A stretch of DNA of 64,000 nucleotides. Source: Lepisosteus oculatus. Taxonomy: Eukaryota > Chordata > Actinopteri > Semionotiformes > Lepisosteidae. The stretch spans positions 42,846,979 to 42,910,978 of the forward strand of contig NC_090704.1 of NCBI RefSeq assembly GCF_040954835.1. Reading direction: 5' to 3'. The translations under genes were made by a program, and so were the position numbers. Positions 1 to 13,368 of this stretch are shown one piece after another. The notes under the pieces are model-generated. The model did no database searches, was not told the origin of the DNA, and saw nothing but the letters and a program-made list of their open reading frames with translations. The first letter of the stretch is position 1; the number at the start of each line of letters is the position of its first letter.

Positions 1-1148
1 AAATATTAATACCCTCCTGCCTCATTATTGGGCTTCCATGAGAGAAATTCAGTTGTTGTTCGTTTTTGTCTTTTCACAGTTTTCCTTGAACAGTACTGCA
101 GATTTGAAACTGGTTATCGCAGTCTCCCTTTCACTATTGTCTGTGTGGCTATGTGTCACATTTCATAGGGAAGTGGGTGACAGTATGGCAGGTTTCTCTG
201 TTATTATTCAAATAGTCTCCTGGCAGTACAATCTGAGCTCTGTGTACACAGAAGATCTTTTTTTTATTTAAAGAAAAACATCAGACTGAATGATCTACAT
301 TAAAATTTAATCAGATCCTGTCCTACATAGCCTCCATAAATTCACTCTTTTGTATTACTATCCTTTTTCTGAAACAAACAAGATATCTTAGCCCGATAAT
401 GTCTTTGGATATTTTTAACTGAAATATCTTTATACTGGTTATATACTGTGTATATCAGTTTACTTATTGGTACTGGAACCTACAGTGAGTAGAGGTTGAG
501 AGTCAGAAACAGATTTTTCATCTCTTTCTGTGATCACTTCCTTGCTATCAATTCTGGTAAATAAATAACTTGTAAAGGCACAACATTTCACGTATCAGCA
601 GTCAAGCAGTCCATTAATAAAACTAGTTCACAAACCACTACCCTCCTGTGTTTGGGAATATGGACAAGCATTGGGTAATGTTAAAACACAAAACTATTGT
701 GTTTCTTTACGCCTAATTAAGCTGTCCTTGATATTCTTCTTGACAACAAAGCCAGAGCTCGATGTTTTTCAGGAAAACACCAGTTGCCGAGAATAGCTAA
801 AATCTGAGAAGGCATCATTCACACACTATCAGCGTCTCACTTTACCTATGAGAGTTCTTTCAGTTCTTGCTGTGGATGGTGGATCCTGGATTAATGGCCT
901 CTTGCTGCTGTATGTCTTGGTAAGTATCCAAGTGTCCAACTCTGACATTTCCCTTTTCATGACATGGACTCGTGTAAATATTCTTTCTGTCTTTAATAGA
1001 TCAGCTGCAGCTTGCCATGTTTTGGTAGTAAAGTCATTCAATACCATTTTTATCAGCCCTAGTAGACCGTGTGAAGATTTGGTTTTACAACCACTGCAAG
1101 AATTTCACAGAACGGGAAAGTTTCTGATTTGAGAAAACAAAGAATTAC
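1..1148. other. Left-edge noncoding DNA, probably GPRC5C intron
   Basis: A splice donor on the minus strand ends the GPRC5C exon at 1149, so this stretch should be intron of that gene. I looked for the conserved GPRC5C cytoplasmic tail that follows the EPxxxK region in the family and did not see it here in any minus-strand frame. The short open frames at 829-1047 and 848-1132 resemble nothing I recognise. The remaining GPRC5C exons are therefore probably beyond the window edge. Confidence 0.5.
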
Positions 1149-2187
1149 CTGGGTTTGGCTCATCCATGGAGAAGGCTTTATTTTCCACGAACATGTTCTG
1201 GGAGCTCTGCTCTTTAAGGATGGTCTCGTAGCCCACGCCTCTGGTGGGGTAGAGGACATCTCCGTAGGCCTGCTCGGGCTCGTTGACGCTGATGAGGAGG
1301 CAGATTTCAGGGATCACGTACAGGAGGAGAAAGACCCAGGCGTTGGAGACCAAGGCAATGGCCAGAGTGGGATCATCCCACCTAGGACTCCCTCTCTTTT
1401 CATTCCCATACACGTACATCACTATCCAGGCTACCCAGATGCCTACAGAGAGGGAGCTGGTCAAGATGATGAAGATGCCTTCCTTTCTACAGTGCTTGTG
1501 TTTTACTATCTGGGTGGGGAAGGCGGCTAAGAGAACAGCCAATATGAGAACCATCACATAGATCAGAGCCATCACAAAGTCCTGGTTGGCAATGTCACAG
1601 GGGTTTCCTGGGGAGCTTTTGTTGGGAGGGTAGCGGACGATGGTGATTATCAGCCACTCCGTGTTGATGATCACCTCCACCAGCCAGAGGGCCAGGGCGC
1701 CCAGGCAGAGTGCCCAGCCCCGGGGGCCCGAGTTCTTGCGCGCCAGCATGTTGAGATGGATGCAGTGCATAAACAGGCAGGAGAAGCAGCCGGCGAACAG
1801 CACTCCGAAAAGGAAGCGCCTGGAGGCGCAGGTGGAGAAGTCCTGGCCGACGATGAAGTCGAAGGTGAGGGAGAACAGGCCGGCGGTGCACACCAGGAGG
1901 CCGGCCTGCAGCCCCGCCGTGCGCTTCTTCTTTCCCTCGATGACGAAGGGCAGGCTGGCCAGCAGCACGATGAGCAGGATGAAGGAGCAAACCACGCCGG
2001 CCCCTGCAAACGCCTCCAGCACTATCCCCCAGACCGCTCCCAAGTCACACAGGTTGAAATAGAGAGGGTCGAGCGACGAAGCGCAGCCATTGGGGGTGTT
2101 ATTCCCTGCCCTGGCACCTGGAAGAGACAACAGAGAGACAGCAGAGGCCACCAGCAGCAGGGAGATCTTCATGACTGCCAGGTCCAT
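1149..2187 (-). CDS. GPRC5C: GPRC5C, main 7TM coding exon (partial gene)
   Basis: G protein-coupled receptor class C group 5 member C, a retinoic-acid-inducible orphan receptor of the plasma membrane. The exon encodes 346 residues plus one base. Residues 1-27 form a signal peptide (hydrophobic LLLVASAVSLLSL, cleavage after ARA), then a short ectodomain with an N-glycosylation sequon (NNT at 29-31) and seven hydrophobic segments. Diagnostic family strings follow TM7: WDDPTLAIAL, PTRGVGYETILKEQ and MFVENKAFSMDEP, all closely matching human GPRC5C as I recall it. The start at 2187 is preferred over the longer open frame to 2223: its context is ACCATGG, and a splice acceptor (cattgcag, minus strand) sits 10 nt upstream, making the extra N-terminal residues intronic. 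The exon ends at a GTAATT donor (1148-1147). The C-terminal tail exons are missing from the window, so the protein is incomplete. GPRC5B or GPRC5D are less likely because of the tail motif. Confidence 0.93.
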
Positions 2188-5100
2188 GGTAGCAGATCTG
2201 CAATGACACCACGAGAGAGGCACCTATTAGAAAACACACCAGTCTCATTAAGCTAAAACATCAGACTAAAACTGAGAGGAAAGAAACTGAGGGCTAAGAA
2301 CAGTCAAGTATTTTTTGGCCCAGTTTTTGAATCTCTGTTTCTCCGCACACGCCACACAGAAAGAGATGTGGTCAGCATGGAACAAAATCAAAAATTTGCG
2401 TTAATAAATGTTTGAAAATATTGGAATGCTTTAGTATCTGTCAATACATTTTATTTACTTTTCTTTACTTAGCAATTCATCAAACAGAAGGCCATCATTG
2501 AGCAACACTGGTGTAAACCGATAGGTGTCGGTGTGGTTGGACTTTCTCCAGTTCATTCCATAAATCACTGATAAGCTTTTTGACAAATATTGATTTTTGG
2601 AACGGGATTTTCATTTCTTGGTGACTGAGGTGCAGTGTTGATCCTGTTGGTATGGCAGGCAAGTATTGGAAACTATAATAATGAGGAGTGTGGAGTATGT
2701 GTAAGAGTTTCTGAGCATGTTTGGAGGGTAAGGAAAAGCAAAAACATAATTCAAAGGGTTATTATCAAACAGAAAAAAGGAGACCAAAGTGCTAACTTTA
2801 TGCACTCTCAATTAATCCAGAACAATACCTGAGATCGGGACAGTAAAGTGTTCAGCTCCTTACTAAGAGGTACAAGTATGTAGTGAATAGTTAGTCCACA
2901 CCATTTCTGGGGAAGGGGTACAGTTACATTAAAAAATAAACCATTGCAGTTGAAGGTTATTATAACTTACAATATGTTGTAGGAAAATAATTTTTAAAAG
3001 CCATCTCATAGTTATGCTGTAAACTAATACATTGTTTCTTAAAAGCAATTTCTTCCAACTTCTCATTTGACAAAACCAATCCCATTCACAAGTAACTTGT
3101 AATACATTACCTTTTAAATGCAGTTTTACCCAACACTGGCTTTAACTGGCTTAATTGCCATGCTTCTGGCTATAAATAACTCTTGGTTAATGCTATAAAG
3201 GAGCATGAAGGAATTTTCTGCTCAATTCTTATCTTGTGATATAATCCACTTGTATCTCCACTGTTTAATCCAAATGGGGAACAACCGTAAAAAACAAAGG
3301 GATAATTATTGTATCCCTTTTATTTTTGTTCGTCTGAAATCCCCATGCTTGTCTCTATTTTCATCTGTAATGTCATTGATAGGCAGAAATAGAGGCAATC
3401 ACTCTTAAAGGTTTTTCTTTTTAAGGATTTCAATATTCCCAGTTAGAAAGAATCCCTTTTCTCAGACATGGAACTCATATACAGTTTTAAAATGCAATAA
3501 TTATTTACTCTTAAAGTTTTTTTTTATGGTGCTCAGACTATGATCATCTTATTTTTCATAAATGTTTAAAGATCTCAAAATCAAACATTGGCACCAGCTT
3601 ACACTGATGTAATTTTCAAGCACTGACTTCAAAAGTCAGCGATCAATCCATTCTCAGTTAAAGACAATTGTATTGCTCCTCGTCTTCCTTTAATAGCGTA
3701 ACCGCTACAATTAAAATCAGATCTGTTCCAGGTAATTGACCTGTTCTGATCAGCCTTGCTGAGCTGTGAAGAACTCGTTTTAAACCATTGTCTTTTTTGT
3801 TCTGCCTACAGAGTCAGGTCACATTACACTGAGTACTGTATTTCCACGTTGCATAACTGAATCACTGAAACTGTGGGTGATGTGACAAAGCCTGTTTCCT
3901 GGTTTTGGGATTACGAGCTGGGCACTAGATCCGCCCTGCAGTTGCTGTCCTTAGCTTTATCTTTAATGACAGAGGACTGCATCTGGACACCTGAGCACAC
4001 AGCTGGCCAAGCACTGGAAATGGCAGTATACAAGTTCCTTTCAGCTGAGAATTCAGTCTGTCCCAAGCCTAAAGGACAGTGAGTCCTTTGTGGCCTTAAT
4101 AAACCTAATAATCTTGATTTATATTTAATCAGTCAAAGATAACTGAGTGCTCTTCTGTTAAATAGGCCTGCTATAAAGTCTCATAAAGTCTTCAATAGCA
4201 ATCTTATGAAATTATGGAAGAAATAGCAACTGAATCTTTTTGAAAAATGGACAAAAGTGATGCTCAAAAATAGTCATGAACTGAATTTCTAACTAACTTA
4301 TGTCCTATAATGAAAAAATCTAAAGATTCTAAAGACTGCAATAATGTACTTAATTTTGTCAGTTCTTTATGTGATTCTTCAGACCTGACCACAAAGGGGA
4401 TTCTTTATTGGTTAGATTCAAGTGAATCTAAAATTGAACAGGCACAAGCTCAGCAATATATTGTACACTTTAAGAATTAAACCCATAGAGATATTTAGGG
4501 AGCTGTTTTTTTTTCTCTTTTCCTTTTTCATCATTGCAATAAAACTGCATTTGATACAATTCAGTTTTTCTTACAGAGTCACCAATCCAGAGCTGGTGAT
4601 GTTCACCAGCAGCTCAGAGAGGATTCTTTTCTAAATATTTATGCTTTTTACTTGATGAAAGCCTGTCTGGTGCATTCCACGACACTTACAGGAGCTCCAG
4701 AACATCCTTGTCTGAGACCTAACGGGAGATTTCACATCCTGTGCATTATCTCCTGTGTAGTGGAGTATTCTTGAAGCACCTAATCAGTGATCATGCCAAA
4801 TAAACAAGAATTGACTTTAAAAAAATGTCGGCAGATTTGGATTGTCGGGGAACAATGTGGTTGTGAGGTCCTTTCTGTTGTAATTAGAATACTTTCAGGT
4901 TTATTGTGAATATCCACATTGTGAAGTGTACATCACCACAATTAGAGTAAATAGCACGGATTGCAAACCCTCTTTGTGAAAATACTTCATACTTAAGGAT
5001 TAAATGATCTACCCCTTTTGGGACTGCCCTTTTTTAAACTTTCGAGCAATCTGACTAAAACAGGAGCTCTTTTGCAGGACGGACAGATTTCTCCTCCTGT

Positions 5101-5796
5101 CGCTGAAAAGGTCTTGGCTGCAATTGCGGGTCACCTGATACATCGTCAAGGTCACCGAGCTCGGTAAATAAAACCTGCTTTTTAGAATGCTGAACCAAAC
5201 ACAAATTAAACTTTAACCAGCAGTACAGGACTGCGCTGAGCAGAACGTGCGGGTCTTTAAAACCGCAGAAAACCAAGGAAACCGGTTGGATTGCTTCATG
5301 ACTCTGCTTGTACCAGATAAGGCTCACTTCCAACTTTTTTAGACGTAAAAGCTTTAATTTCACAAATGTATAAAGGCCTCTTCTCCCAAGCCGTGATTGC
5401 ATTGAATACAAAGGAGATTTTTTTTTTTACTTGTAATGTTCATTCGTATTAAATCTGGTTAACATGTTTGAAATGTGACACCACTGAATATTAAATACAA
5501 ATCAACTGTACGATGGCAGATGGCAGGTGGAAGGTTACAGTAGAGTTAAACGGTTACACCGGTACGTATTTTTACACTAAATACCAGAACTACGACTACT
5601 CGTTTTTTATTGTAACCTATTTCGGCAAATTTAAATCGCCATCATCTTCCTTTCGTCTAATCTTTTTGTGCCAAAGGCGTGGCTAGAAATTCCAAGAGGC
5701 AGTAGAAACACCTGGACTGGTAAAATTGATTACCAATCTATCCTCCAAAATATAGAAAGGGCTTTTAGGATTTTATAGCTCTTTTAATGTCGGAAA

Positions 5797-5797
<1 letters not shown>
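2188..5797. other. Noncoding DNA upstream of the GPRC5C exon
   Basis: The first 10 nt (2188-2197, minus strand) are 5' UTR carried in the 7TM exon; the rest lies beyond the acceptor at 2199-2198 and should be intron leading to a noncoding first exon. The sequence is AT-rich, and the open frames are short and unlike any protein I know. No repeat family was recognised here. Confidence 0.5.

Positions 5798-5838
<41 letters not shown>
5798..5838. repeat. (ATT)n microsatellite, first copy
   Basis: An uninterrupted run of about 13 ATT units, directly after a GGAAAC sequence. A second run with a similar GTGAAAC lead-in begins about 180 bp downstream. Confidence 0.97.
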
Positions 5839-6018
5839 CATCAAGATAAAATATAATTATTTTAACATACTTTTTAGACTTTGTATAGCTGGTATAGTTT
5901 GTGTTGTAATATAAAAAGATGCCGAATGCAAACAGTTCAACTTTATAACAAAGGAGGAAAAATGTAACGAGTGCAAACGAGTAAACTGTAAAATAATCCT
6001 AATTAAGAGGACGTGAAA

Positions 6019-6019
<1 letters not shown>

Positions 6020-6077
<58 letters not shown>
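6020..6077. repeat. (ATT)n microsatellite, second copy
   Basis: An uninterrupted run of about 19 ATT units. It shares the short leading sequence GAAAC with the run at 5798, but the trailing flanks differ. It is likely to vary in length between individuals. Confidence 0.97.
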
Positions 6078-6078
<1 letters not shown>

Positions 6079-6119
6079 AGTAATGGCAGAGAACTCCGAT
6101 AACTATGGTCACCCAGATT

Positions 6120-7500
6120 TTTTGTTTACTATTGTAAAATTCTAAAACAGTGAGACTCACTATTTAAAAAATAAACTTGTGTGCCCGGATTGTAGAGCGC
6201 ACTGGACAGGTAACAGGTACAGTACTTACCTGGCGACTACCTGCGAAGAGTACCGATTTTGGTCAGTCCTACTCCGGTAGATGTTCTGGTGGACCCACGT
6301 CAGGCAGAGAGAATTCGGAACTTTGCTATGTGTGTTTTTTTCAGAAGCAGAAGCAAATAATAATAAAAAAAGATGTATTAAATGATGTGTTTACTTAAAA
6401 TGTTTTATTAGACGTGTCTTTATTTAGGATTTTCGCCCAGGCTCCTGAAGTAGTTTTCTTTTGACTCAACACGGGGTCTTGTTGAAAAATTTCTGTCCTT
6501 TATTTCTGATCTCTTCTTCAAACATGATTTTAGTCCAGTGTGGTGCCAATGGGTTGTAACCCTGTTCGCTGTACATTCTGACTGCTCACTCCCGACTCCC
6601 TCCCTCTCGGCAAACGGTATACTCCCGCCTACAAGAGCCCCAACCCAGCCTATCCAGAGTTCACACCTGAACGTCAACGACTCTCTCCTCTTCGCCTGGA
6701 CCTCTCGTCCCAGTATACATACATTTATTATGAACTACAAGACAACAAAAAGCCTACCCTGCAATAGATTAACTAACCCATAAAAGAAAAACGCACGTTG
6801 TAGTGAAATTGTTTATTATTTAACGACTTGCTTTTTTTGTAGTCTGACTGCTATTCGGTCCTTCAGTATAGTTTGAAGGTGTTATATAACGGTGGGAATG
6901 ATTTTGGTAAGTGGCAGCACAAATGCTGCCCTTTTATTTTCTTTTCTGAAATACGATATACTGTAAGGCGCTCAATTACACCAACTGGAAGATGGGATAG
7001 CTGTGATATGAATAATTTTACTTTATGAACCTTGTGGTACAGGTATCCTAAAACGCCACGGTTCGGCTTATGCGTGGGAAATGTGAATATGAGAACGCAC
7101 CGACTACAGGCTCCAAACTGACACTAGGCGAGGTCTGAATTGAGAGTCTTAGCTCACTGCGCAGTCATGTCTGTTAGCTGGCACGTCCTCTTAGACCTTG
7201 AACAAGAGGCATTTAACGTCATTCCACAGGGGTCATTCCACATCCTAGCGCTGACATTCCTGGGGGCGGTGTGGACGCAACTAAAGACCCGACCCTTAAC
7301 ACGGCACTGACCGTTTTCACCAAGTCTTCAGCCTGCAGACCAAAAAGGTTGATTTTGTCATAAGGATTCGCATCCCATCGTACAGTAGCTTTAGGCTTGT
7401 CATGTATACAGTACGTTCGGTTTGATGTATGGAAAGTGACACTAAGGTTTAAATATGCATCGTATCAGTGCTCGCAAAACGGTCATCACGGTGTCGACAT
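6120..7500. promoter_or_regulatory. CpG-denser stretch, possible promoter region
   Basis: CpG dinucleotides are visibly more frequent here than in the flanking AT-rich DNA, with scattered GC-rich strings such as CTGGGGGCGGTGTGG near 7260. It lies 4-5 kb upstream of the GPRC5C 7TM exon, which has an acceptor just before its start codon and so needs a noncoding first exon further upstream. A GPRC5C promoter in this stretch is a reasonable inference, but I see no TATA box or definite first exon. Confidence 0.25.
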
Positions 7501-10500
7501 TGTTTTATATTTATAGCGTTTGAGCGTTGTGCATTTCAGTGAGTGTAATTGCACTATAGTTGTGCATTGGTCTGCTCCAAGCCAGCACATAAATCTTAGT
7601 GTTTTCGCTGTCACGAAAATCGGAGGAGTGAAGAGGTAAAAATAATATAGATATAGCAGCTTCTGTCAATTTTATTCCCTTTAAACGTAAACTAATGCTA
7701 TTTTGACAACAGGTCTTTGATGTTGCACTTTAGTCAATTGTGTGGTTTGCACTTTCGTGTATTTCTGGATCCCAAATAGATTTTGAAAGGCAGTAAACAC
7801 ATTTTTGCATGTATCGTGTTTCTGGAGGTGTAGGTACCAGTAAATTTGGTCTTTATCTCCATCTTGTGGTGCAGGCTGGTACATGGTTAATGTCACTATA
7901 TTTGAATTTTGCCCAAGCACTCCCAGGTGGGAAAATTACCATGAATCTCAGCCTAAACCAAGTTACTATGCCTTTCCCCCACATTCTAGCAGAATATTAA
8001 GATCTCTAATCCAGTCCTTATAGTCTTATATGCTTTCACTAATATCTCTAACATAACTCTATAGCCTTTGAAAAGCAAACTAGTTCTCACAACAAAAAAA
8101 TATAAGAATAAATTCTTACATTGATATAGAGTTTTCATCCAGTAGGATCATGTATAGGAGGGGACCCGCTTCTCCCAGCAGTAGGGTGCAGTTTCTACCT
8201 GAGTGACACACAACATCCATTCTGTACCAGCAGCCATTGCAGTGAAACATTTCAAGGGCTGTGAAATATTATCTGTGAAATTTTGTTTTATCATTTAAAT
8301 TAAAGAAGAGCTTTAAGAAAGACCAGATTGCACAAACCCAGAGTTTGATTCAGCCAGGATGTTTACCCAGTGGGTAAACCGAACATAACACTCCTGTTCG
8401 GTAGCCTGGTTCTGTAGACATCTTTAATGTCCAGGTAGTCTGCTCTGAAGAATGGCACATCCTACAGCAGGGTGTCCCTGGACACCATACTGAGGCTTGA
8501 AAAAGAGAGTGGAAACTGAAGGATACTGTGTCGACTTTATTAAATTAGACTTGTTGTAATCAGATACTTGACCAAGCCTGAATTTAGCCTTAGTTTCATT
8601 TCAGTCCTGAAGGTTGCGACCCGTTCTGTTATAAAGTTCCCATAATTTGCTGATACTTCAGGAAAGAAGTAAATCTTAAGAAGTGAAACAAAATCTTAAT
8701 GCAGTATATTAAGTGATGGGCAGCATTGCTCTGTACATCTTTATTCTAAAACGTTCTGTTAAGGCTGCATTACAGTAGACTGTCATTAATCACTTTATAT
8801 TGTTTGACAGTTTGTATTAATGTCTGGAATTTAGGAAAGTCATAATGTAGTTAACAAGGTATAACTACTGTACCTTGTCCACATTGCCAGACACTCATCC
8901 TTCAAGCCAAGTGGTTTAATGCCAGATACATCAGAAAAAGCTTGATCTTTATCTTGTGATTTGTCTGTAACTATTGAGACAGTTTTCTTAAAGGAAACTT
9001 GGTTTACAGGTTTTACCCCCATGCGTTTTTATTGTGATCTTTATGATTCCTCTCTTCCTGAGTTTGAGATGTTTTGGATTTTATTTTTTAGAAAGAGCTG
9101 GGCCTTCAAGGCACAGACCTGCTTTTAATAAACCTGTGCTATTTGTGTGACATTTCAAGTTTTAATCCATGGTGATCCTTAGTGTCTCTTAAGGGAACTA
9201 CAGAACACAGAAGTATATCTCACAGAGCCGTATTAACAGAATACGTAACTCATTCTGTTTTGTTGCCCATTACCCTGAAACTCTGTAAAGGTCCTGGGTT
9301 CTGTTGGCTCATGTGTTCGCAGACCTCCTTTGTTTAGTTTTCATCGTGAACACAATATGAAAGATCCACTTTTCTTTGCATCAGTAAAAAAATAAATGAA
9401 AGAATGAATATTAGCGACTTTTAACATTTTTGGTGCCTCTAACAAAATAAATACAAAAAAAGCTTAGATGTTGTTTGAAGGCCTTCATTGAAACTAGAGT
9501 GCAATAAAGGCAAGGGTTTGAGAACATTAAAACATTTGCAAAAACAATTTCAGAAGACTAGTCGAGACATTACACCTTGCTGTTCACTGTAGTCCCACAA
9601 ATTTACTTCTTTATGAAGTCCCCAGAGAGTCAATTGTAATCTGATGTTCAAACTGTACCCCCTTACTGCAGTTATTAAATCTGCCTGGCTGCTGGCAGTG
9701 TTGACATCAATAAACACACACTATATTTAAGTGCAAATGAGAAGCCAGACACACATTTCAAATTGCTTCACTGTCTCTGTGGCTGAAGACAGCAAAGCAG
9801 ATTCACAAAACATTTAGGCTGTATTTTGTATTATCCATACGGTATGCAGTGTGAATGTTCAGCACTGTAACTCATTTTATTTAAAATGATAGGTGAGAAC
9901 CCTAGTAGGCTAACACTGGTCATTGAAAACAATTTGACATTTCCAAATAGAAATTTCCTCTGTTTCTCAGAAATGCAGTGAAATTAGCAGACAATAGTCT
10001 AACTAACACAAACGTTGGACTCTCCCTTGTTGCCTGTTTATGTAATTTTATTTATTAATATAATTTTGGGAAAACTAAACTTTAAATGGTCAAACTTTAA
10101 ACAACAAATGTATTTCTAACCATGTATTTAATGAATGTGTACTATGTGGTTATTATTGTGTAATTAACTGCATGTCATTGCATGTCATGCATGTCTGCAA
10201 GACTGCATGTCTGTGTAATTGTATGAAAGTGATTTACGAGACAGCCTTTGTTACATAATGTAATTACATTGTAAACATAGTGAATAATAAAATATCCATG
10301 CAATATCCTTAATTTTTGACAATCACATATATTAGAAGAAATAAACTATGTTGTGCTTTTTAACATTACATCGGGCATATTTTTATTATTTATGATACAT
10401 CAGAGAAGAAGAAATTCACCAAATGGAGCTTTCTGAGGGGGATTTTATCAAATTATAATGCAACATTTTCCGCCTTAATAATCTCTTTTCTAGGCCACAA

Positions 10501-12418
10501 CACATTGTTTTTGACGTTTCCAGTTGAAGAAATCTTGAGCTTTTTACAAATCCTTAATCCTGAGTGGGAATCATTGTTGTATCAGCAGGGAAATGTGTTA
10601 AACATCCAGCATGACTGCAAATTAAATATCACTTCCCCAGAAAGCCAGTTTACAATGATATAATAACATGCAAGTGACACTTGAAAAATGTTATACATTA
10701 AAACACAGAGAATGAATAAATCAGATGTTTTTTCTAGGTGGTATCCTTATCAGAAGATTCTTTTAAAGTGCCAAAGCAAGCTAGCATCCTAATAAAAACA
10801 CTACATACTAAAGTGTCTAGTCTGTAGTTGACATTGGTGTGTCTCACAGTTGCTTTAGTATTGTGCATTCATCTGGATACAAAGCCATACCCATAGAAAT
10901 GGCTGTACAGAAAAGCCCGCAGGGACTAATTGAAATGTCTTTCATCTGTACTCTTCCCTGATTTGTGATTTTAATCACAGTCCTTCCATCATCCAACTGC
11001 ACCCTGGTTTAGATTTAAGCAGCACTAGCTTTAAATTCAGATAATGGAACACATGTTAAATAATTTGCTATTTGATCAGTATTGCCTACATTAGCACTGT
11101 TTTTTTAAATGGAGAATTATTATGCAAGGTACTGTCAAGACAGTTCGGATGGATAACATTTACCATTGGAGTGGAAACCTGCTTTTTCTGTCCCAGACAG
11201 GAATGGAGGGTACAAAGCTCAGGGTGGGAAAAGGGAAGGATATTTTCTCTAGCCCAGTAATCGTCAGCCTGTGGTCAATAAGGTGAGGCAGCTCAGATTC
11301 TGCCTTTCCCTTCTGTCAGTAATAAAATAAAAAATGCAATAGCTGTGACTCACCATTTAAATGAAAAAAAAACACAGTTGTCATGAATACCAAAGTAAAG
11401 ACAAATGTAGCAATATGAACTTAATGATTTCTAAACTGTATGACTAGTCAATATATGACTTTAATGGTCATTTAAAAAATAAAAAGTTACACCAGAATTT
11501 TTTATTATCTCTGCTTACAGATTTGTAAGTCTGGACGTTCTGCAAAAGAAGGAGTGGAGAGGAATTGATAACTAACCTACAAACAGGGGCTGACGTTTGT
11601 TTGGTGACAGTAAGTCAATATCCCATTCAATTTAATCTGCAGAAAGACTTATTATCTTGTGTAACTTTGATTCTTTCTGCAGAGCTTTTAATTATTTTTG
11701 AAGCCTTGATTGAATTAAAAACCTATCAATTATTGTTTAACACTAACCAGGGAGCTTGGTTTCCCAAAGTTAGTAAAGGATTTTCCAATGAGCTGAACAC
11801 TGTGCTCATACACATTCAGGTGACATGAAAACTTTGGACCAAAACTGCAAAACCAAACTCCGCCGAAAGATGTAGATTATGAATCAATAAAAGCTGACAC
11901 GCTTAATTGAAATTCATTTAGAGGATTATTTTAAAATATAATTTCACTTTAATATCGGGCAACTACAAACTGATTAATTAACATAAGACCCCTCTTAGTC
12001 ATAAGTAAACCTTTTGTTATCCTTTAAAAAAAATCAATACTGTATTCAAATATATTGCTACAAGATGTATATGTCTCAAAATTCTGAGTTGTCCATGTTC
12101 CTCTATAGGAACACACAACTTGAGGCATGTAGTGTACATGTGAATTGTACTTATAGCGCACACAAATGTTAAGGTACAGATTGTACCTATTGACAGTAGT
12201 AAAAAGGCATTTATGTCACCATTGCTTGGGTACCAAGTATATCATGGAAATGTGTTCTGATTTACATCGAACATTAAATTAATTACAAACGAATACTAAT
12301 GCCGATTGCCAAACAACAACAATTGCCACTCAATGGATGATTGCTGGCGCTGATCTCACAGGATCCTCGGCGCTGCAGTGCTTTGATACGAAGGGTGAGG
12401 AAGGGGGGGGGCTGGTGG
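7501..12418. other. Intergenic DNA between GPRC5C and GPR142
   Basis: AT-rich sequence with many stop codons in all frames; no open frame resembles a known protein. The last few hundred bases before 12418 should hold the GPR142 3' UTR on the minus strand, but I could not place a clear AATAAA polyadenylation signal there. Confidence 0.5.
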
Positions 12419-13368
12419 TCACTGCGTGGACGCTGTCCTCTTGGGTGGCGGCAGGCCAGCGTCCCGGCTGGGACACCGCGTGGAGCTGCAGGACGAGGAG
12501 CAGTGTGAGGCGGTTGAGGGAGCCTGGTGCTGGTGCAGGGGGAGGTGCGGCGGCAAGGGACCCCCCCGCCCGAAAAGAACGTCCCGGACCGCCGATCGGA
12601 ACCGCTTGCTGACGAAGCAGTAGAGGAAGAAGTTGACGGCGGTGTTGAGCATGGCCAGCATGTTGGCAAGGTCGTAGGCCAGATGCACCCGCCAGTTGCG
12701 GTTGACAGAGGAGACGTAGAGGTGGTAGATCACGACGATCGTGCGCGGGGCCCACAGAACGGAGAAGGCAGAGGTTATAGCCAGCAGTATCGCGGTGGTT
12801 TTCCCCAGGCGTTTGGGCACCTGCTGCTGGCACTCTTCGTGACAGTGTTTCCGGTGCTGGCTCTTCAAGTGGTAGATGATAAGCGAATTAAGCACCAGGA
12901 AGATGCTGCATGGCAGGAAGTAAATAATGGTGCAGTGGGTCCAGATGAGCACCTGGTCCAGTTTGGTGGGCGCATGACTGACCCTCCACACATCTGACCA
13001 CCAGTAGAAAGGAACTCCAGAGGCCAGGGCCAAAATGAAAACAGTCCCGATGATCCTCCTGGCCCGCTCAGGGTAGCTGATCTGCCGGTGCAGCAGAGGG
13101 TGGCAGAGAGCCACATAGCGGTCCACAGTGAGGGGTACCGTGGCCCAGATAGAGGCGTGGTTGGCGGCGAACTCCATCACACTGACGGAGTGCAGCAGCA
13201 GCTCGGGGACCTTGCGGTGGAAGATGGCAGTCTCCAAGAGGAAACCCACAAACACGATGAAGAGCTGCGTCAGGATGTCCGAGGCCGTCAGCGCCAGCAG
13301 ATACAGGTATGAGGATTTCTTGGTGCGGGACGCCAGTCGGGATAAAGCTACCGCTGTCAGGATGTTCA
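12419..13368 (-). CDS. GPR142: GPR142 exon: TM1 end to C-terminus
   Basis: The exon opens after acceptor AG at 13370-13369, preceded on the minus strand by a pyrimidine-rich tract (ctttctccgtccttctctttt). The apparent open frame continues 19 codons upstream to an ATG at 13426, but those codons are intron. Splicing supplies the first G of a valine codon from the previous exon. The region is GC-rich compared with its surroundings. Confidence 0.9.

Noticed and set aside
829..1047. 72-codon minus-strand frame considered as the GPRC5C cytoplasmic tail
   Set aside because: It shows none of the tail strings conserved in the family, and no acceptor-tail arrangement in frame with the donor at 1149.
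1129..2256. Several long open frames overlapping the GPRC5C exon on both strands
   Set aside because: They are out-of-frame or antisense readings of the receptor exon, without family similarity.
5798..6077. CRISPR-like arrangement of repeats
   Set aside because: The repeats are simple ATT microsatellites in a vertebrate genome; there are no spacers or cas genes.
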